The notes under the pieces: model-generated
What the model was told of the DNA's origin: nothing
The model's input: the letters and a program-made list of their open reading frames with translations, nothing else
Databases searched by the model: none
Translations under genes and position numbers: made by a program
Source of the DNA: Syngnathus acus
Lineage: Eukaryota > Chordata > Actinopteri > Syngnathiformes > Syngnathidae
Reading direction: 5' to 3'
Assembly (NCBI RefSeq): GCF_901709675.1
Contig: NC_051088.1
Location: forward strand, 21,674,693 to 21,738,692
Length of the DNA stretch: 64,000 bases
Shown here: positions 49,846 to 59,880 of the stretch, piece by piece
Position numbering within the stretch: the first letter of the stretch is position 1
How the letters are laid out: the number at the start of each line of letters is the position of its first letter

Positions 49846-50025
49846 CACTTGTATAGCGCTCTTCTACTTTTGGTACTCAAAAGCGCTTCACTCGGCTTCC
49901 TCATTCACCTCCCGATGACATCATCAGGAGCGATCGGGGTGCAGTGTCTCAAGGACGCTCGGAGACGGTCACAACGGCCGGGGATCGAACCTCCGACCTC
50001 GCCGTTTGATTGCACTCATCGCATT
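49846..50025 (-). mobile_element. SINE-like repeat in the acvr2a 3' UTR
   Basis: On the minus strand it contains a tRNA-type B box, GGTTCGATCCCCG (49979-49991), and ends AAAAGTAGAAGAGCGCTATA, the tail seen in a common fish SINE family. An A box is not clear, so it may be 5'-truncated. Confidence 0.5.
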
Positions 50026-50537
50026 TGACTACTACTAAGGGTTTCCACTCTCTGTTTCTACGCCTCAGGAATCTTTGCTAGCCATCCTCCTCACTGTCAC
50101 CCTTCCCAGAACAGATTTTGTCAGGTGGTGACTTGTGCTTCTTCTCACCTCATCTCGACACTAATGCTGGACAGTGAAGTCACAAGACTGCCGCTCTTTG
50201 TTCAATTCAGGTTCCGGCGTGAGCCCGCTGACCCGAGGCGTTGTGCCAGGTCTCGCTTCAGCACTGGTTGTGACTTTTAACGCCTTTCACAGTCTCAACT
50301 CAAGTCATCGGTCGTAACAATCCGGGTTGGGTTCCCACCAAACCAAACTGCCAGTCATGTGCTATTTCCTGTTTTCGTACAGCCACCCCCCCCCAAACCA
50401 AACACGCCACGTCTGTGCCGCCATCAGACGAGAGGAGGCAGGGAGAGCATCTTTCATCTCGGTGCCATTTCTTCCACCATATTTCCTCTTGTAGATGTCA
50501 GGCCAAATGGATGTATATGTCGCTGTCGGAGGAGCAA

Positions 50538-50552
50538 CAGCGCCCCCTCTCG
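50538..50552 (-). promoter_or_regulatory. CTCF-like motif (-)
   Basis: CAGCGCCCCCTCTCG is the reverse complement of CGAGAGGGGGCGCTG. Confidence 0.4.
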
Positions 50553-51162
50553 CTCAAACCCGCAACTTTTTATTTGCTCCGATGGACGTCACACACTGGT
50601 GCCGCTAAAACTGCAGTCTCTCTTCGAGCTTTGGGGTTGTTTCACGTGATGCGGTTTCAAATCAGAGTTGGGGGAATGTTTGAAGGGATGCGTTGCCCCC
50701 CCTCCCCTTCTGAAAAAACGAGCAGCGGTGTGATTTTTTTTGTTTTCCCGACAATAATCAAAACTGCTATTAGTCAAGCTTGGAATAAAACGTATGCACA
50801 TTTCAGCAAGGTGCTAGACCTGAAGGAAGTCAAAAAGCCATTTATGTATTTTGTTACTGTAGCGTGAGCTTTGCGTCAGCGGCTCTTCTTTTTCCCCGAA
50901 AGCTTGGCACTACCTCAAATTTAAAAGTCTCCCGTCTTCACAATTTCAAATAGCTCGAGCTATTGTCCTCCCAAAGAAGAAAAATAATCAGATGAATCGA
51001 TGAATCCTCTTTTCAAGGGTATTTTTTTTTGAAACCGCATCAGTGAAACTGTCCCAAAACACCATTCAGGGATTCAGTACTATGCTTTTCTATGTTCTGG
51101 CAAGTTATATGCAACCAGTGCCGCAAACGACTCAACACTTGAGCTGCAAGAGTGACTTTCAA

Positions 51163-51184
51163 CACACACACACACACACACACA
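51163..51184 (+). repeat. (CA)n microsatellite
   Basis: About eleven CA units within the presumed acvr2a 3' UTR. Confidence 0.9.
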
Positions 51185-52591
51185 AATAACTAGTAGCATT
51201 TAATTCTGATTTTAATCCTTGCATATTGATGTGTTGTATTTATTTATTACTCAAAGACCTAAAGTTAGGGGCTCGTAGCTCAGGTGCAACTCAAACTCAA
51301 GAGTTGGCACGAGTTCAGCTTGTCGTTTTCGGGGATGGGGGGGGTGAGTCGGGGTATCCTTACTTGTAATTCAGGAAGTACTTCAGTTGATTCTTGAAGA
51401 AAAAGATGCAAACTGCTCCTCACTCTTTAGTCTCCGTACAAAGACCGCAGATGAATGTTGAGACTCCTTCCTGGGTTCTGGTTTGCTGTGGCCCGTGTAC
51501 CTGTCGAGGGCTCCGCTTTCAGCTGATCCTCATAACGATTGTCCTCTATTATGGTCCAGGTTGATTCCGACACCCGATGAAACCAGAATTAGGTGGCTCA
51601 TTCGATCCAACCGCAGGAAGAAGCATTCGAGTTGTCTTTACAAAGCACTCGATGCGATTCCAAATGAGGTCATGGGAGACAATCTTACAAATCAGCTGGA
51701 CTTGTGGCTACGCTGTGGTCGCCGTGCTCAATAAGAATATTTAAAGGTGTATGAATGGAGAAGCTTTACATTTTCTATCCTGACTTCCGCCAGGTCAGCT
51801 CCAGGCTTACATTGCTGTGCTTCGGAATACCAGTGAATCATTTGTGTCTTGTTGCCCTGCTATTTGAAACAGTCGAGGACCTGTACAGACATGAGAACGT
51901 ATTAAAATCAAGTATATACTCTGAGCTGAATCTTTATAAGTGTGTGAAAAATCAGTGTTTCCTATAGATTACATTCATTTATACTTCTTGTGTTTTGGTT
52001 TCAACTGTCCCATCACAATTGAACTTTGTGTAAATTAGAGGCTCATTGGAGTACTTTGCAAATCATCCCACTTAACAGCGGTGTTCCTCAGGGAACGATA
52101 GCGGCTCCCCTGACAGTTGCAATACTCCAGATGTGATCATGAAATCATCTGCTCTTGGTGTTTCATTCCACCGCCGCGACTTTCTGCTTGTCCCTGCTGT
52201 TGTTAAGAATTCTAGAGGAAGCATTGATCTCCAATGACCTCATTACCAAGACTGTGATGGTTTGGTTGCCAGGTCAGAAGTTTCTTTAAAAAAAAAAGGA
52301 AAAACACTACAAGTTTATGACCCCCACAATTGCTAAGGTTCTCTGAAATTCAGCGCTGATCAAAGACATGTTGTCTCTTGGGGAGAACACACAAAAAGGT
52401 TCTTTAATGCCCAGGGAAACTTTTTCTCTTGCTCATCATCGATGGAATATATGTGTGTGTATTCGTGCCGGTGGCAAAAGCCATCTCCAACTTTGGACTC
52501 ATCCTGGAGACGAAACTGATCTGTGATCAGCGCTGTAACTTATGTGAGCCGGTGGAGGTTTTTAATCCGTTGAAGTGATCCACGTGATGTA

Positions 52592-52597
52592 AATAAA
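52592..52597 (+). terminator. acvr2a: Candidate distal poly(A) signal of acvr2a
   Basis: Canonical AATAAA followed within about 35 bp by a long T-run and TC-rich sequence, as expected of a downstream element. It is the last good plus-strand signal before the convergent orc4 gene. Confidence 0.5.
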
Positions 52598-52620
52598 TGT
52601 TTCTAGATTGTGAAATTTGA

Positions 52621-53164
52621 TGTTTGGCTTTTTTTTTTTTCTCCCCTTGCACGCTCACATGTTTAAAATGTGATTTTTGTGACACTTATCTTTCCGCAGA
52701 GCCAAAGATGTGAGATCCTGCATTACCTGTTTCTAATAATTGGACTTATCTGTTGCCCAATGATATGTCCAAATTATTCAAAAACAGCCCTCAGCACATG
52801 ATACAGTTCAATGAATTGAAAGTACAACCATAAAAAAAATATTTGTCATTTCAGAATTAGAATACCAGATGGTTAGCATTAGCATGATGGAGTCCTTTCT
52901 GCCGAGTTGTGTTCCTCGCTTTCTCTTCCTCGAGCTGGCTAAAAAGGTTTTACAAACCGTTTGAGAGCATAATTAACACTATATATTTTTATGATCAAAT
53001 ATTTAATCACTGGATAATACCAGACAAAATTGTGCCCAAGATGCTGATTTTAAATGTTATATTTGATATGCAAGTTTATCATCAAGAGGAAGGGGTGAGG
53101 AGCAATTTTAGTTTAAAAAAAGAAAAAAGGAACGACTACTTGTAACTGTTGCATTGAAAAAAAT
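52621..53164. other. Gap between convergent acvr2a and orc4
   Basis: About 0.55 kb of AT-rich unique DNA between the predicted poly(A) signals of two converging genes. No feature was recognised beyond homopolymer runs and a short spurious reading frame from 52909. Confidence 0.5.
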
Positions 53165-53170
53165 AATACC

Positions 53171-53176
53171 TTTATT
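53171..53176 (-). terminator. orc4: Candidate orc4 poly(A) signal
   Basis: TTTATT on the plus strand is AATAAA on the orc4 strand, 55 bp past the stop codon, so the orc4 3' UTR would be under 100 nt. Confidence 0.6.
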
Positions 53177-53230
53177 ATTATTATAGAAAATTGTACATCA
53201 ATAAAATGGCACACGGCGAAGATTTCATTC

Positions 53231-53413
53231 CTAAGCGAAGGCAGACATGCCCCACTGTTTGATATCTGTGGGGCATTGCGGATATTTATGCAGGGCCTCA
53301 ATGATCTGACTGCTGTCCAGCATGAGTTTCATCAACTGGTATTCCCGCTGAGTTTTGGCCAAAGATCCATCCACAGGTCGGATCAATTCCAGCTGCTGCA
53401 GGTGTTCGAAGGC
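53231..53413 (-). CDS. orc4: orc4 last coding exon
   Basis: Encodes [40 protein letters not shown] and [17 protein letters not shown], then TAG. Acceptor CTGCCGCAG. The tail is two residues shorter than human. Confidence 0.95.
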   Translation of the reverse strand, partial: AFEHLQQLELIRPVDGSLAKTQREYQLMKLMLDSSQIIEALHKYPQCPTDIKQWGMSAFA

Positions 53414-55448
53414 CTGCGGCAGCAAAAACAAAAGCTGAAAATGCTTTCCCGGGTGAAAGAAGCTTGAAAGTTTGTCCGCCACCTTGATGACAACAGGCTG
53501 CTCAAAGTTGTACATGGAGTTGGACTTTCTCTGGAGGAACTTCTTGAATTCTGAAAATGGAAATGGGTCAAAAAGATGACATCCCATGGCATGTTAATTG
53601 CACGTACCGTTGTAAACCATCTGGAAGTTGAAGGGCTCTCCTCCGTAGACGTCGTTGAGGTGTTTCATGGAAATGACCAGGCACAGCTCCAGGATGGAAA
53701 GACCTGAAGGAACGCAGGATATGCGGTAAACCCGTGTGGACCAAAGGGTCCGACTCCAAGAATTCTGTCGTGTATTTCACCATGAAGCATGTTGGATGTG
53801 GAATCGCTGAAGCACATTCTGCTGGCTTCCAGTACGTCAGCCGGCTTGATGATGGTATTTACTGGAGAGATGCGACTCAAGCACAACATCTGGAAGGAAA
53901 AGATAGTCACTCATTCATCTTGGAGAAGACATGTTGGAGGTTCTGGAGCTTGAGTGACGATTCCCTCACCAGTAGCATGTGCAAAGAGCGAAAGTCTCTA
54001 CTGAAGTTAAAATGTCTCCGTAAAATCTCCTCCACTGATTTGTCTTCACAAAGACTCTGGAGGGGAAAAAAAAAAAAGACACGAGTCACGAGACTAATTT
54101 TGTCCGAGTCGCCGTTATCCATTGTCCTTGCCTGCACGCCGCTGTTCCAGTCTTCAGCGAAGCTCCTGTCGGGAAAGTCGTCTGGCAGGCTGAGCTGGGA
54201 TGCGACTCGCTCCTGGTACTGAGAGAAGCTCAGGTTGCTCAGCATGTGGATCTGACGATGGGAAAAGCGCGATTTCACCCGCTTCTCCAGCAACTCCAGG
54301 ACATCCTGTGAACCGCCACAAACACCTCCGCTACTTTAATGAACTGACCCAGTTTTGATCAAAACCGGACCAAATCAATCCATGCAAATCTGACGGGAGG
54401 ACAACTGACCAGCCTGCAGGTGAGCCCGACCACAGCGACCGGCGCCTGGGCCGACTGGGACACGTCCAACAAGTTGTAGAGCAGAGTTTGGTTCTTGTGG
54501 TGAGCGAAGAGATCAAACTCATCCAGGACGAACAAGATTGGACGAGTACTGCTGCGGTCGCCTGAGTATAAACTCGTGTCAGAACCAAAATGGAGAAAAC
54601 AACGTCACGGATTTCTAAATCGGACCTTTCTTGAGTGCCTCCAGCAGGAAGACCAAGTTCTCCGCAAAACTCCCCTGGAAGACATTATTTCGGAAGTGTG
54701 TATCAGCCCTTCTCATTAATTGGTACCCAATTTAGAACAACTGACTTTTTAAGTGAATTGTGACGACACTCACAAATACTTTGTCGCCGACAACATTTTC
54801 CAGGTTGAGTTGTCGTGTTATTTCTTTCAGGGCTATTCGGTCATCAGTCTGCAGGAGGCCTGAGCGAATGGACAAAAGATGCGTTGAACTGGATTGCGGC
54901 GTGGAAGAGCACACTAGGATGACATACCATTGAGATGGACCTGCAGGAGGTTCTTCTGTACTTCCTTTTCCTGCAGCAGGTCTCTTAACACGCATTTGAG
55001 GAGCTGCGGACAGAAGGACACCGCCAGATTGCACCACGCTGAGATGAAAGAAGCACATTGGCTTAGGTGATCTGACCACAGTTTTCCCGGATCCCCTGGG
55101 ACCTATGATGAGCGCAGAGTTGCTTTCCCCGTGGATGGCGGTTCGCTGGAGCAACCCCAGTAAGTGTCTGATGGGAAAAGAGGAATCCTCTGTGAGTAAA
55201 TTCATTGAACAAAACAACGCTCCGGACTCAGAGCTTGCTTACTTGTGTTGGACCTCTGATGCCTCAAGTGTGCTGGGAAGCTGATCGTGGCAAAATCGCT
55301 CTCTCAGACATTTGTGAAGCTGTCATTGAAAATAAGAGTCAGTCGCTCTTGCAAAAAATCAGGAACCATACCAGAAAGAAAGTCAACAAACCTGTGTGAT
55401 GCATTCGCTGATTGGCTTTGGAACACTTTTGGCTTTTCGTCTACTCAT
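53231..55448 (-). CDS. orc4: Origin recognition complex subunit 4 (13 coding exons)
   Basis: ORC4 is an AAA+-fold subunit of the six-protein complex that marks replication origins and loads MCM helicase in the nucleus. In transcript order the exons are 55448-55392, 55319-55243, 55167-55077, 55003-54928, 54859-54774, 54674-54626, 54561-54410, 54305-54132, 54056-53970, 53889-53781, 53703-53608, 53550-53483, 53413-53231, giving 1305 nt and 434 residues (human 436). Walker A GPRGSGKT is at 67-74, as in human. Walker B is LFVLDEFD with Asp159/Glu160. Tyr174, the residue altered in Meier-Gorlin syndrome (Y174C in human), is intact. The C-terminal winged-helix half follows ([32 protein letters not shown]). 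The start ATG opens [19 protein letters not shown], has A at -3, and matches human MSSRKSKS. All phases close. Confidence 0.97.
53483..53550 (-). CDS. orc4: orc4 coding exon 12
   Basis: Encodes [20 protein letters not shown] then VIK. Acceptor CATTTTCAG, donor GTGGCG into a 69-bp intron that is open in frame. Confidence 0.93.
53608..53703 (-). CDS. orc4: orc4 coding exon 11
   Basis: Encodes [20 protein letters not shown] then [12 protein letters not shown], the start of the winged-helix part. Acceptor CCTTCAG, donor GTACGT into a 57-bp intron. Confidence 0.94.
53781..53889 (-). CDS. orc4: orc4 coding exon 10
   Basis: Encodes [20 protein letters not shown] then [16 protein letters not shown]. 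Acceptor CCTTCCAG, donor GTGAAA; 109 nt ending in phase 1. Confidence 0.93.
53970..54056 (-). CDS. orc4: orc4 coding exon 9
   Basis: Encodes [20 protein letters not shown] then DFRSLHMLL, 29 codons, phase 0 at both ends. Acceptor CCCCTCCAG after a T-rich tract, donor GTGAGG. Confidence 0.93.
54132..54305 (-). CDS. orc4: orc4 coding exon 8
   Basis: Encodes [20 protein letters not shown], then [20 protein letters not shown] and ending [10 protein letters not shown]. 174 nt, phase 0 at both ends. The donor is GC (CAG/GCAAGG), making the following intron a GC-AG intron. Confidence 0.92.
54410..54561 (-). CDS. orc4: orc4 coding exon 7 (Walker B)
   Basis: Encodes [40 protein letters not shown] and [11 protein letters not shown]: Walker B, conserved Tyr174 and the sensor strand. 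152 nt, donor GTCAGT. Confidence 0.96.
54626..54674 (-). CDS. orc4: orc4 coding exon 6
   Basis: A 49-nt exon encoding [16 protein letters not shown]. The donor GTCCGA is weak but forced by frame and homology. The next intron is 64 bp. Confidence 0.92.
54774..54859 (-). CDS. orc4: orc4 coding exon 5
   Basis: Encodes [20 protein letters not shown] then ENVVGDKVF, nearly identical to mammals. Acceptor TCGCTCAG, donor GTGAGT, ending in phase 0. Confidence 0.96.
54928..55003 (-). CDS. orc4: orc4 coding exon 4
   Basis: Encodes [18 protein letters not shown] then LLQVHLN, matching the helix and strand after Walker A. Acceptor GTCCGCAG, donor GTATGT; 76 nt. Confidence 0.93.
55077..55167 (-). CDS. 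orc4: orc4 coding exon 3 (Walker A)
   Basis: Encodes [15 protein letters not shown] then [15 protein letters not shown], the nucleotide-binding P-loop. Acceptor CCCATCAG, donor GTCAGA. Confidence 0.96.
55243..55319 (-). CDS. orc4: orc4 coding exon 2
   Basis: Encodes [20 protein letters not shown] then SEVQH. LRERFC is a family hallmark. Acceptor AATGACAG, donor GTAAGC; 77 nt ending in phase 2. Confidence 0.93.
55392..55448 (-). CDS. orc4: orc4 coding exon 1
   Basis: Encodes [19 protein letters not shown], 19 codons ending in phase 0 before donor GTTTGT. It aligns with human MSSRKSKSNSLIHTECLSQ. Confidence 0.92.
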
Positions 55449-56130
55449 GATGGCTTGACTGGAAGGAATTTGTCAAAGGGTAAAAAAAAAAAACATGAAG
55501 TAGTTAAGCAACAAAGTGTGCGCTTTCAGAATAATGACAGATACGATTTAACCGAACCTTCCATGCAATGAGACGGTTCAGATCAGAATCAGTCATACCG
55601 TTGAAAAATAAAAATGATTTATATTTAAAACTTTGTTTTACATTTTTCTTTTGTATCTGATGTAATAATTTTCATTATTATTGTACAAAAATCTGAAATA
55701 TTTAGTTAAATTCAGTGGCAAAGTATTTCGTTAGTTCCCACCACTTTTTGGAGTTTAATTTCAATTAAGCACAATTTGATCCCACAGAATATCAGGAAGA
55801 ACACTGGCTGCACAATTGAAATAATTTCATTTTAATTTACGCATGGACAAATGTCTTATTACGCTAATTCAAACTGAACGCGCTTGTGGTGCCACATCCG
55901 GACTCGATCGCGTTTATCCTTTTTCACCTATCTCATACCACATTCACACTGCTTCACCCCAAATCAGTCGACAAATCCCGAATCCAAATAGTGACTCGCT
56001 GTTGCAGAGTGAAAACAAACCTTCGCGGCAGAAAAAAAAAATAGACACGTCCCTGTATTTCCGGCTGGTTACTGCAGTTCCGTTGTTGTTGTCGCTGATT
56101 GGCTGCGAATCCTCACTCTGACGTCTTGCC
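55449..56130 (-). promoter_or_regulatory. orc4: orc4 5' region and promoter candidate
   Basis: About 0.7 kb upstream of the orc4 ATG is non-coding. At 56057-56125 are an ETS-type CCGGAAAT (minus strand), an inverted CCAAT box (ATTGG at 56098-56102) and a CRE-like TGACGTC (56119-56125) without a TATA box. This is typical of a growth-related housekeeping promoter. The true start may be closer to the coding region, because no UTR intron could be proved. Confidence 0.4.
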
Positions 56131-56939
56131 GCCCACTTAAAAATATAACACATAAATAAATGAAATTTGTACCATAAATGCTTTTAAAAATATATGTCGA
56201 AATTCCCAGGATTACCAATAAATAAGCATGAATTCCTTTTGCTACGTTATCATGAGATCTATATTTAGTTTTGCTTATCATGAGATCTACATTTAGTTTT
56301 GTTTAATGTCCACACGAGGGCGCTGTGATAAATGCTTTCGACTACAAGAAACCAACACCACTTGTAGTTCTCATTATGTCCACGCGATGGCGCAAATCAA
56401 CCCTACTGAAATAAGGGATTGGGTTCACCAACCTTTTTGTAACCGAGAGCAACTTCTGTTCTTGGGTACTGATTCATGTGAATGTTTGATACACACCCAG
56501 CGCAAAATACTTTCAATAATTTCACAATAACAATTTCTAAAAAATAATGAGGAAACAGAGCAACAGTTTGTTTATTTATTTATGTGTATATTTATTCATT
56601 TATTTATTGATACAAATTTCTGACTGTTCGCCTTTTCAATAAGCCAGTGTGCTTCTTTGGGTTAGCACATTGGGTTGTCACAAACATCAATATTCACAAT
56701 GACACCATAAAAGAACAGCCATCAACAGCAATATAATAATAATAATAATAATAATAACAACAGTTGATTAAAAACGGTTACCACATTTAATACAAATGTT
56801 ATTAGCTCTATGAGATTATTTTTAGTGTGTTTTTATGTTTATTTGTAATATTTCGAGGAAGGCTATTGATGTCAGACAGATAGCAAAGAGCGTGTTGGGC
56901 CTTTGGGGGAGCATCAGCTCTCCTGTGTGCTGGCTGTCG
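56131..56939. other. Divergent intergenic gap between orc4 and mbd5
   Basis: Holds two 28-bp tandem copies of a TTATCATGAGATCTA unit (about 56247-56301), two CTCF-like sites (56310-56326 and 56380-56395), TTTA-rich simple sequence at 56570-56610 and an AAT microsatellite at about 56735-56757. No gene was seen. Confidence 0.55.
56310..56395 (+). promoter_or_regulatory. Pair of CTCF-like motifs (+) between orc4 and mbd5
   Basis: CCACACGAGGGCGCTGT (56310-56326) and CCACGCGATGGCGCAAA (56380-56395) share the preceding ATGT and lie 70 bp apart in the same orientation, in the divergent gap. The first is the better match. Confidence 0.45.
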
Positions 56940-57560
56940 CCAACACGCATGCGCAGTCGTGCTCTCCATCATTTCCAATATCCCAGTGTAGGAGAAGCAG
57001 CAGAGGCAGATAGAACTAATGGGTAGGTAGGTTTCCTTTTCTCCCCCCCCCCCCTTAAGATCTGAAAGAGCCCTCGCTTGGACTATTCGCCGTTCTATCG
57101 CCAATGTGCATTCACTGTGTTACTCGGGTAAGAACCAGAGTGTTACGCGGAGATTGGACGAGGGCATTACAAGCGTTGTAGCTGAAAGAGTCTCCTGTGT
57201 GTCTGCAGACGCAAAGGCTTTGCACGGCTAGCTAACGCTAGCTAGTCAGGCCTAGCCGTGGCCTTGCGTTGGCCCCTTGGCTCGAAAGCCGTCGAGGGCC
57301 ACACTACGCTCCACTTCGACATTTTCGCGTCGGTATGAAACACTGGCGTCCCCCCGTTGGAGCCCGGCTACGGCTCTCCCAAGGGAAGCGTCGTGGACGG
57401 TGGCCAGTGTGGTCGCGGTGCCTTTTGGTTTCAACGAGCAGTCGTTGGCTAACTAACGGTAGCCAGACAGCTGACGCTTGGCATGCTAACCTCCAGCTAG
57501 CCGAGTAGTGACCACTGCATCGCAGACGAGCCCGCTCGGGTTTTGTTGACACCGTCACTC
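56940..57560 (+). promoter_or_regulatory. mbd5: mbd5 promoter and first non-coding exon candidate
   Basis: A CpG-rich block begins with an NRF1-like palindrome (ACGCATGCGCAG, 56945-56956) and has no TATA box. A possible non-coding first exon ends at 57022 before gtaggt. Mammalian MBD5 has several untranslated first exons and starts head to head with ORC4, which fits. No start site can be proved by eye. Confidence 0.45.
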
Positions 57561-58975
57561 GTTCGTTCCTCCTGATCGTCGGCTGACTGCACCCGAAGGC
57601 AGTTCGGAGAATCAGAAGCTCTGCTTGTGTTGTTAATGGCAACACTTGGCTGGCTAATGCTAAATTGCTAAGTGAGAACCTTTTGGGTCCCGATTGCTGG
57701 TTAACGAAAGATTCTTTGGCGTCGTTCACCTGCCGTAGGACCGTTGGTTCCTAAACTCTCGTGTTTGTAGCCAAATATAAAGTGAGCTATGATGCTCGCC
57801 TCGTCTCCTGGCTTGCTCCGATCACTTGTCAAGATGATGAGCGTCTGTCTCACTGACAACATTGAACCACTCGACGCACGTTTGACTATGCTTGCTGTTG
57901 GAACTATTGAATCTTTCCAGTAATCACTACTGAAAATTCCAGCAAGCACTTAAGTGAGAAAAACATGTGTTTTGGCTTTTGGTTTTGACTAATAATGGAT
58001 ACACAAGAGAATCTAAGAGATTTATTTATTTATTTATTTGTTAATCAGCAGTTTTTTATTTATTTACAAATCGTTGCTTTCGCATCGCCATGCTTAAGGC
58101 TGTTACGATCATGTTTGGTAACCATCTAATTGTGCATTCTCTAGCAATTTGTTCAGCCAAGACTGCAGTGATTTGCTTAAAAAGACGAGAAATGCAATTT
58201 GTATTACTATCATGAAATAACATTACAACACAAAATTTCCTGTATGAAGTCACATTGTAGTCACCCATTGCAATAAACGAGGCACAAATTCAAGATTAGT
58301 CATAATTAACTAACGTCATGCGAGTAAGGTACGTTAAAGTTGATCTCATATTGGTTTGTGTAGCATTCATTTTGTTGCTCTTGTAGTGTGCCCGGGCCGA
58401 TTTATAACACTCATTACATTAATGGCATTTTTTGTACAACCAAATAAATGATTCCTTGAGGCAGCCAAAATTCTCGGATCTTTTTTTTTTTTTTGAGGGG
58501 GTGGGGGTACCGTAAATGTTTTCACCCCTATTTTTGACTCTAAGGTGACACCACTTAGCCCAGCTCTTAGAGGCCATAATATTCCAAACTCGAAGAGTGC
58601 AATTCAGAAAGTTGAGTGTTTTGTCGAATGATTTCTCGCAAAACCATTTTTGACTGGTTTTCTTCATTGAAAGCTTCAAATGAGAATTTGATCGTAGTGG
58701 TGCTTCCTCTGATAGATGGCTGCCACGCATACTGCTTCAACCCCCACCCCCCCTTTCCGTAGTTGTATTGCTGGCTTTGCTGCCAGCCAGCCACTCCAGT
58801 TATGAGTCAGCAGCAGCAATGCTTGCAAGGATGCTTTGTCACTGGCAGACTCAAATAAGCAGCGAGGCACAGCAGGCAGAAAACATCCAATGCCAATTGT
58901 CTGTTTTTCCCCCAAATTTCAAAATGTTACATTTTCTCCCTGTCTAATTGCTGTACACTTGTTTGACCCGTACAG
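57561..58975 (+). other. mbd5: Presumed mbd5 5' intron
   Basis: Unique non-coding sequence with a TTTA simple repeat near 58020-58040 and a T-run/G-rich patch at 58480-58508. It ends in a good acceptor (tgacccgtacag, AG at 58974-58975) that would begin the untranslated part of the exon carrying the mbd5 ATG. Confidence 0.4.
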
Positions 58976-59367
58976 GAAGCGTGGGAATATCACCACCCAG
59001 CTGCGTCTGGGAAACAACATGTTGAATTCACCCCGCTTGCTCATCTGACACAAAGGACAAATGGTAGCAAAAAGTTAAGCCGAAGGTGTGCGCGTGTGGA
59101 GCGCACCCGTTCCCGACCCTCTTCCTGAGTGGGATGGCAGTAATGGAGCTCTGTGTGGCAATCAGCACCGCGGCCATGAAGCAACTAAAAGGGTAGGGTC
59201 AACCTACCCGACCGTTCCCACCCCGCCTCGCCCCGCCCTGCCCCACCCTCAAGAGTGCTATTCCGTAGCCGCCCTGCCGACTGTTGGAAGATGGCGTGCG
59301 TCGTCGAGACTCCGCTGGATGTCTGACAGAAGTAGCGGTGAGGTGTGAGCGCAAATCCACTTGAGCA

Positions 59368-59477
59368 ATGAATGGCGGAAAGGACTGTGAGGCGGGCGAG
59401 GAGAGGCAGGCCGCCCCTGTCCAAGTCCCCATCGGCTGGCAGCGCGTGAGGGAGCACGGCGGCATCTTGTATGTCAG
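59368..59477 (+). CDS. mbd5: mbd5 coding exon 1
   Basis: Encodes [20 protein letters not shown] then [16 protein letters not shown], the first half of the MBD. Donor gtagga, ending in phase 2. The exon probably extends 5' as UTR to an acceptor at 58974-58975 (cgtacag). Confidence 0.93.
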
Positions 59478-59849
59478 GTAGGAGACGCACGCGGCTTCTA
59501 GGCAAACTGGACACGTCAGCAACGTAAATTTGCTATTAGAAAGATATCAGGGTTTTTTTCTTGATTAAGGTCTCGTTACTTGATTGGTGTGGTGATGATA
59601 AAATACATAATTTGTGTCATTAATTGTTATAATAAAGTAAAAATCAAATCAAATAAAAATTATAAAAAAATCAAATCTGTTTTTTTAGGGTCTTGTTGAT
59701 TGGTGTGAGGATAAAATTCATAATTAGTGTCATTAATTGTTATAATAATGAAACAATTAAACAAAATAAAATGTGTAAAAAATAAAAATAAAATGTGTCA
59801 AAAGAATATACATAAGTAATAATAATATTGTACATGAGTAATAAAAGAA

Positions 59850-59880
<31 letters not shown>

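Larger units (their letters stand above)
48745..52620 (+). other. acvr2a: acvr2a 3' UTR (inferred)
   Basis: About 3.9 kb of non-coding sequence follows the stop. ACVR2A genes are known for multi-kilobase 3' UTRs. An AATAAA at 52592-52597, followed by a T-rich stretch near 52630, is the best distal poly(A) signal, and another AATAAA at 50784-50789 could give a shorter form. A SINE-like repeat sits at about 49846-50025 and a CA microsatellite at 51163-51184. The reading frames in this stretch are short and resemble no known protein. Confidence 0.55.

Noticed and set aside
51261-51330. tRNA-like phrase with GTAGCTCAGGTGC
   Set aside because: No cloverleaf or matching T arm follows.
52909-53145. 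78-residue frame between acvr2a and orc4
   Set aside because: AT-rich, no domain, no homology recognised.
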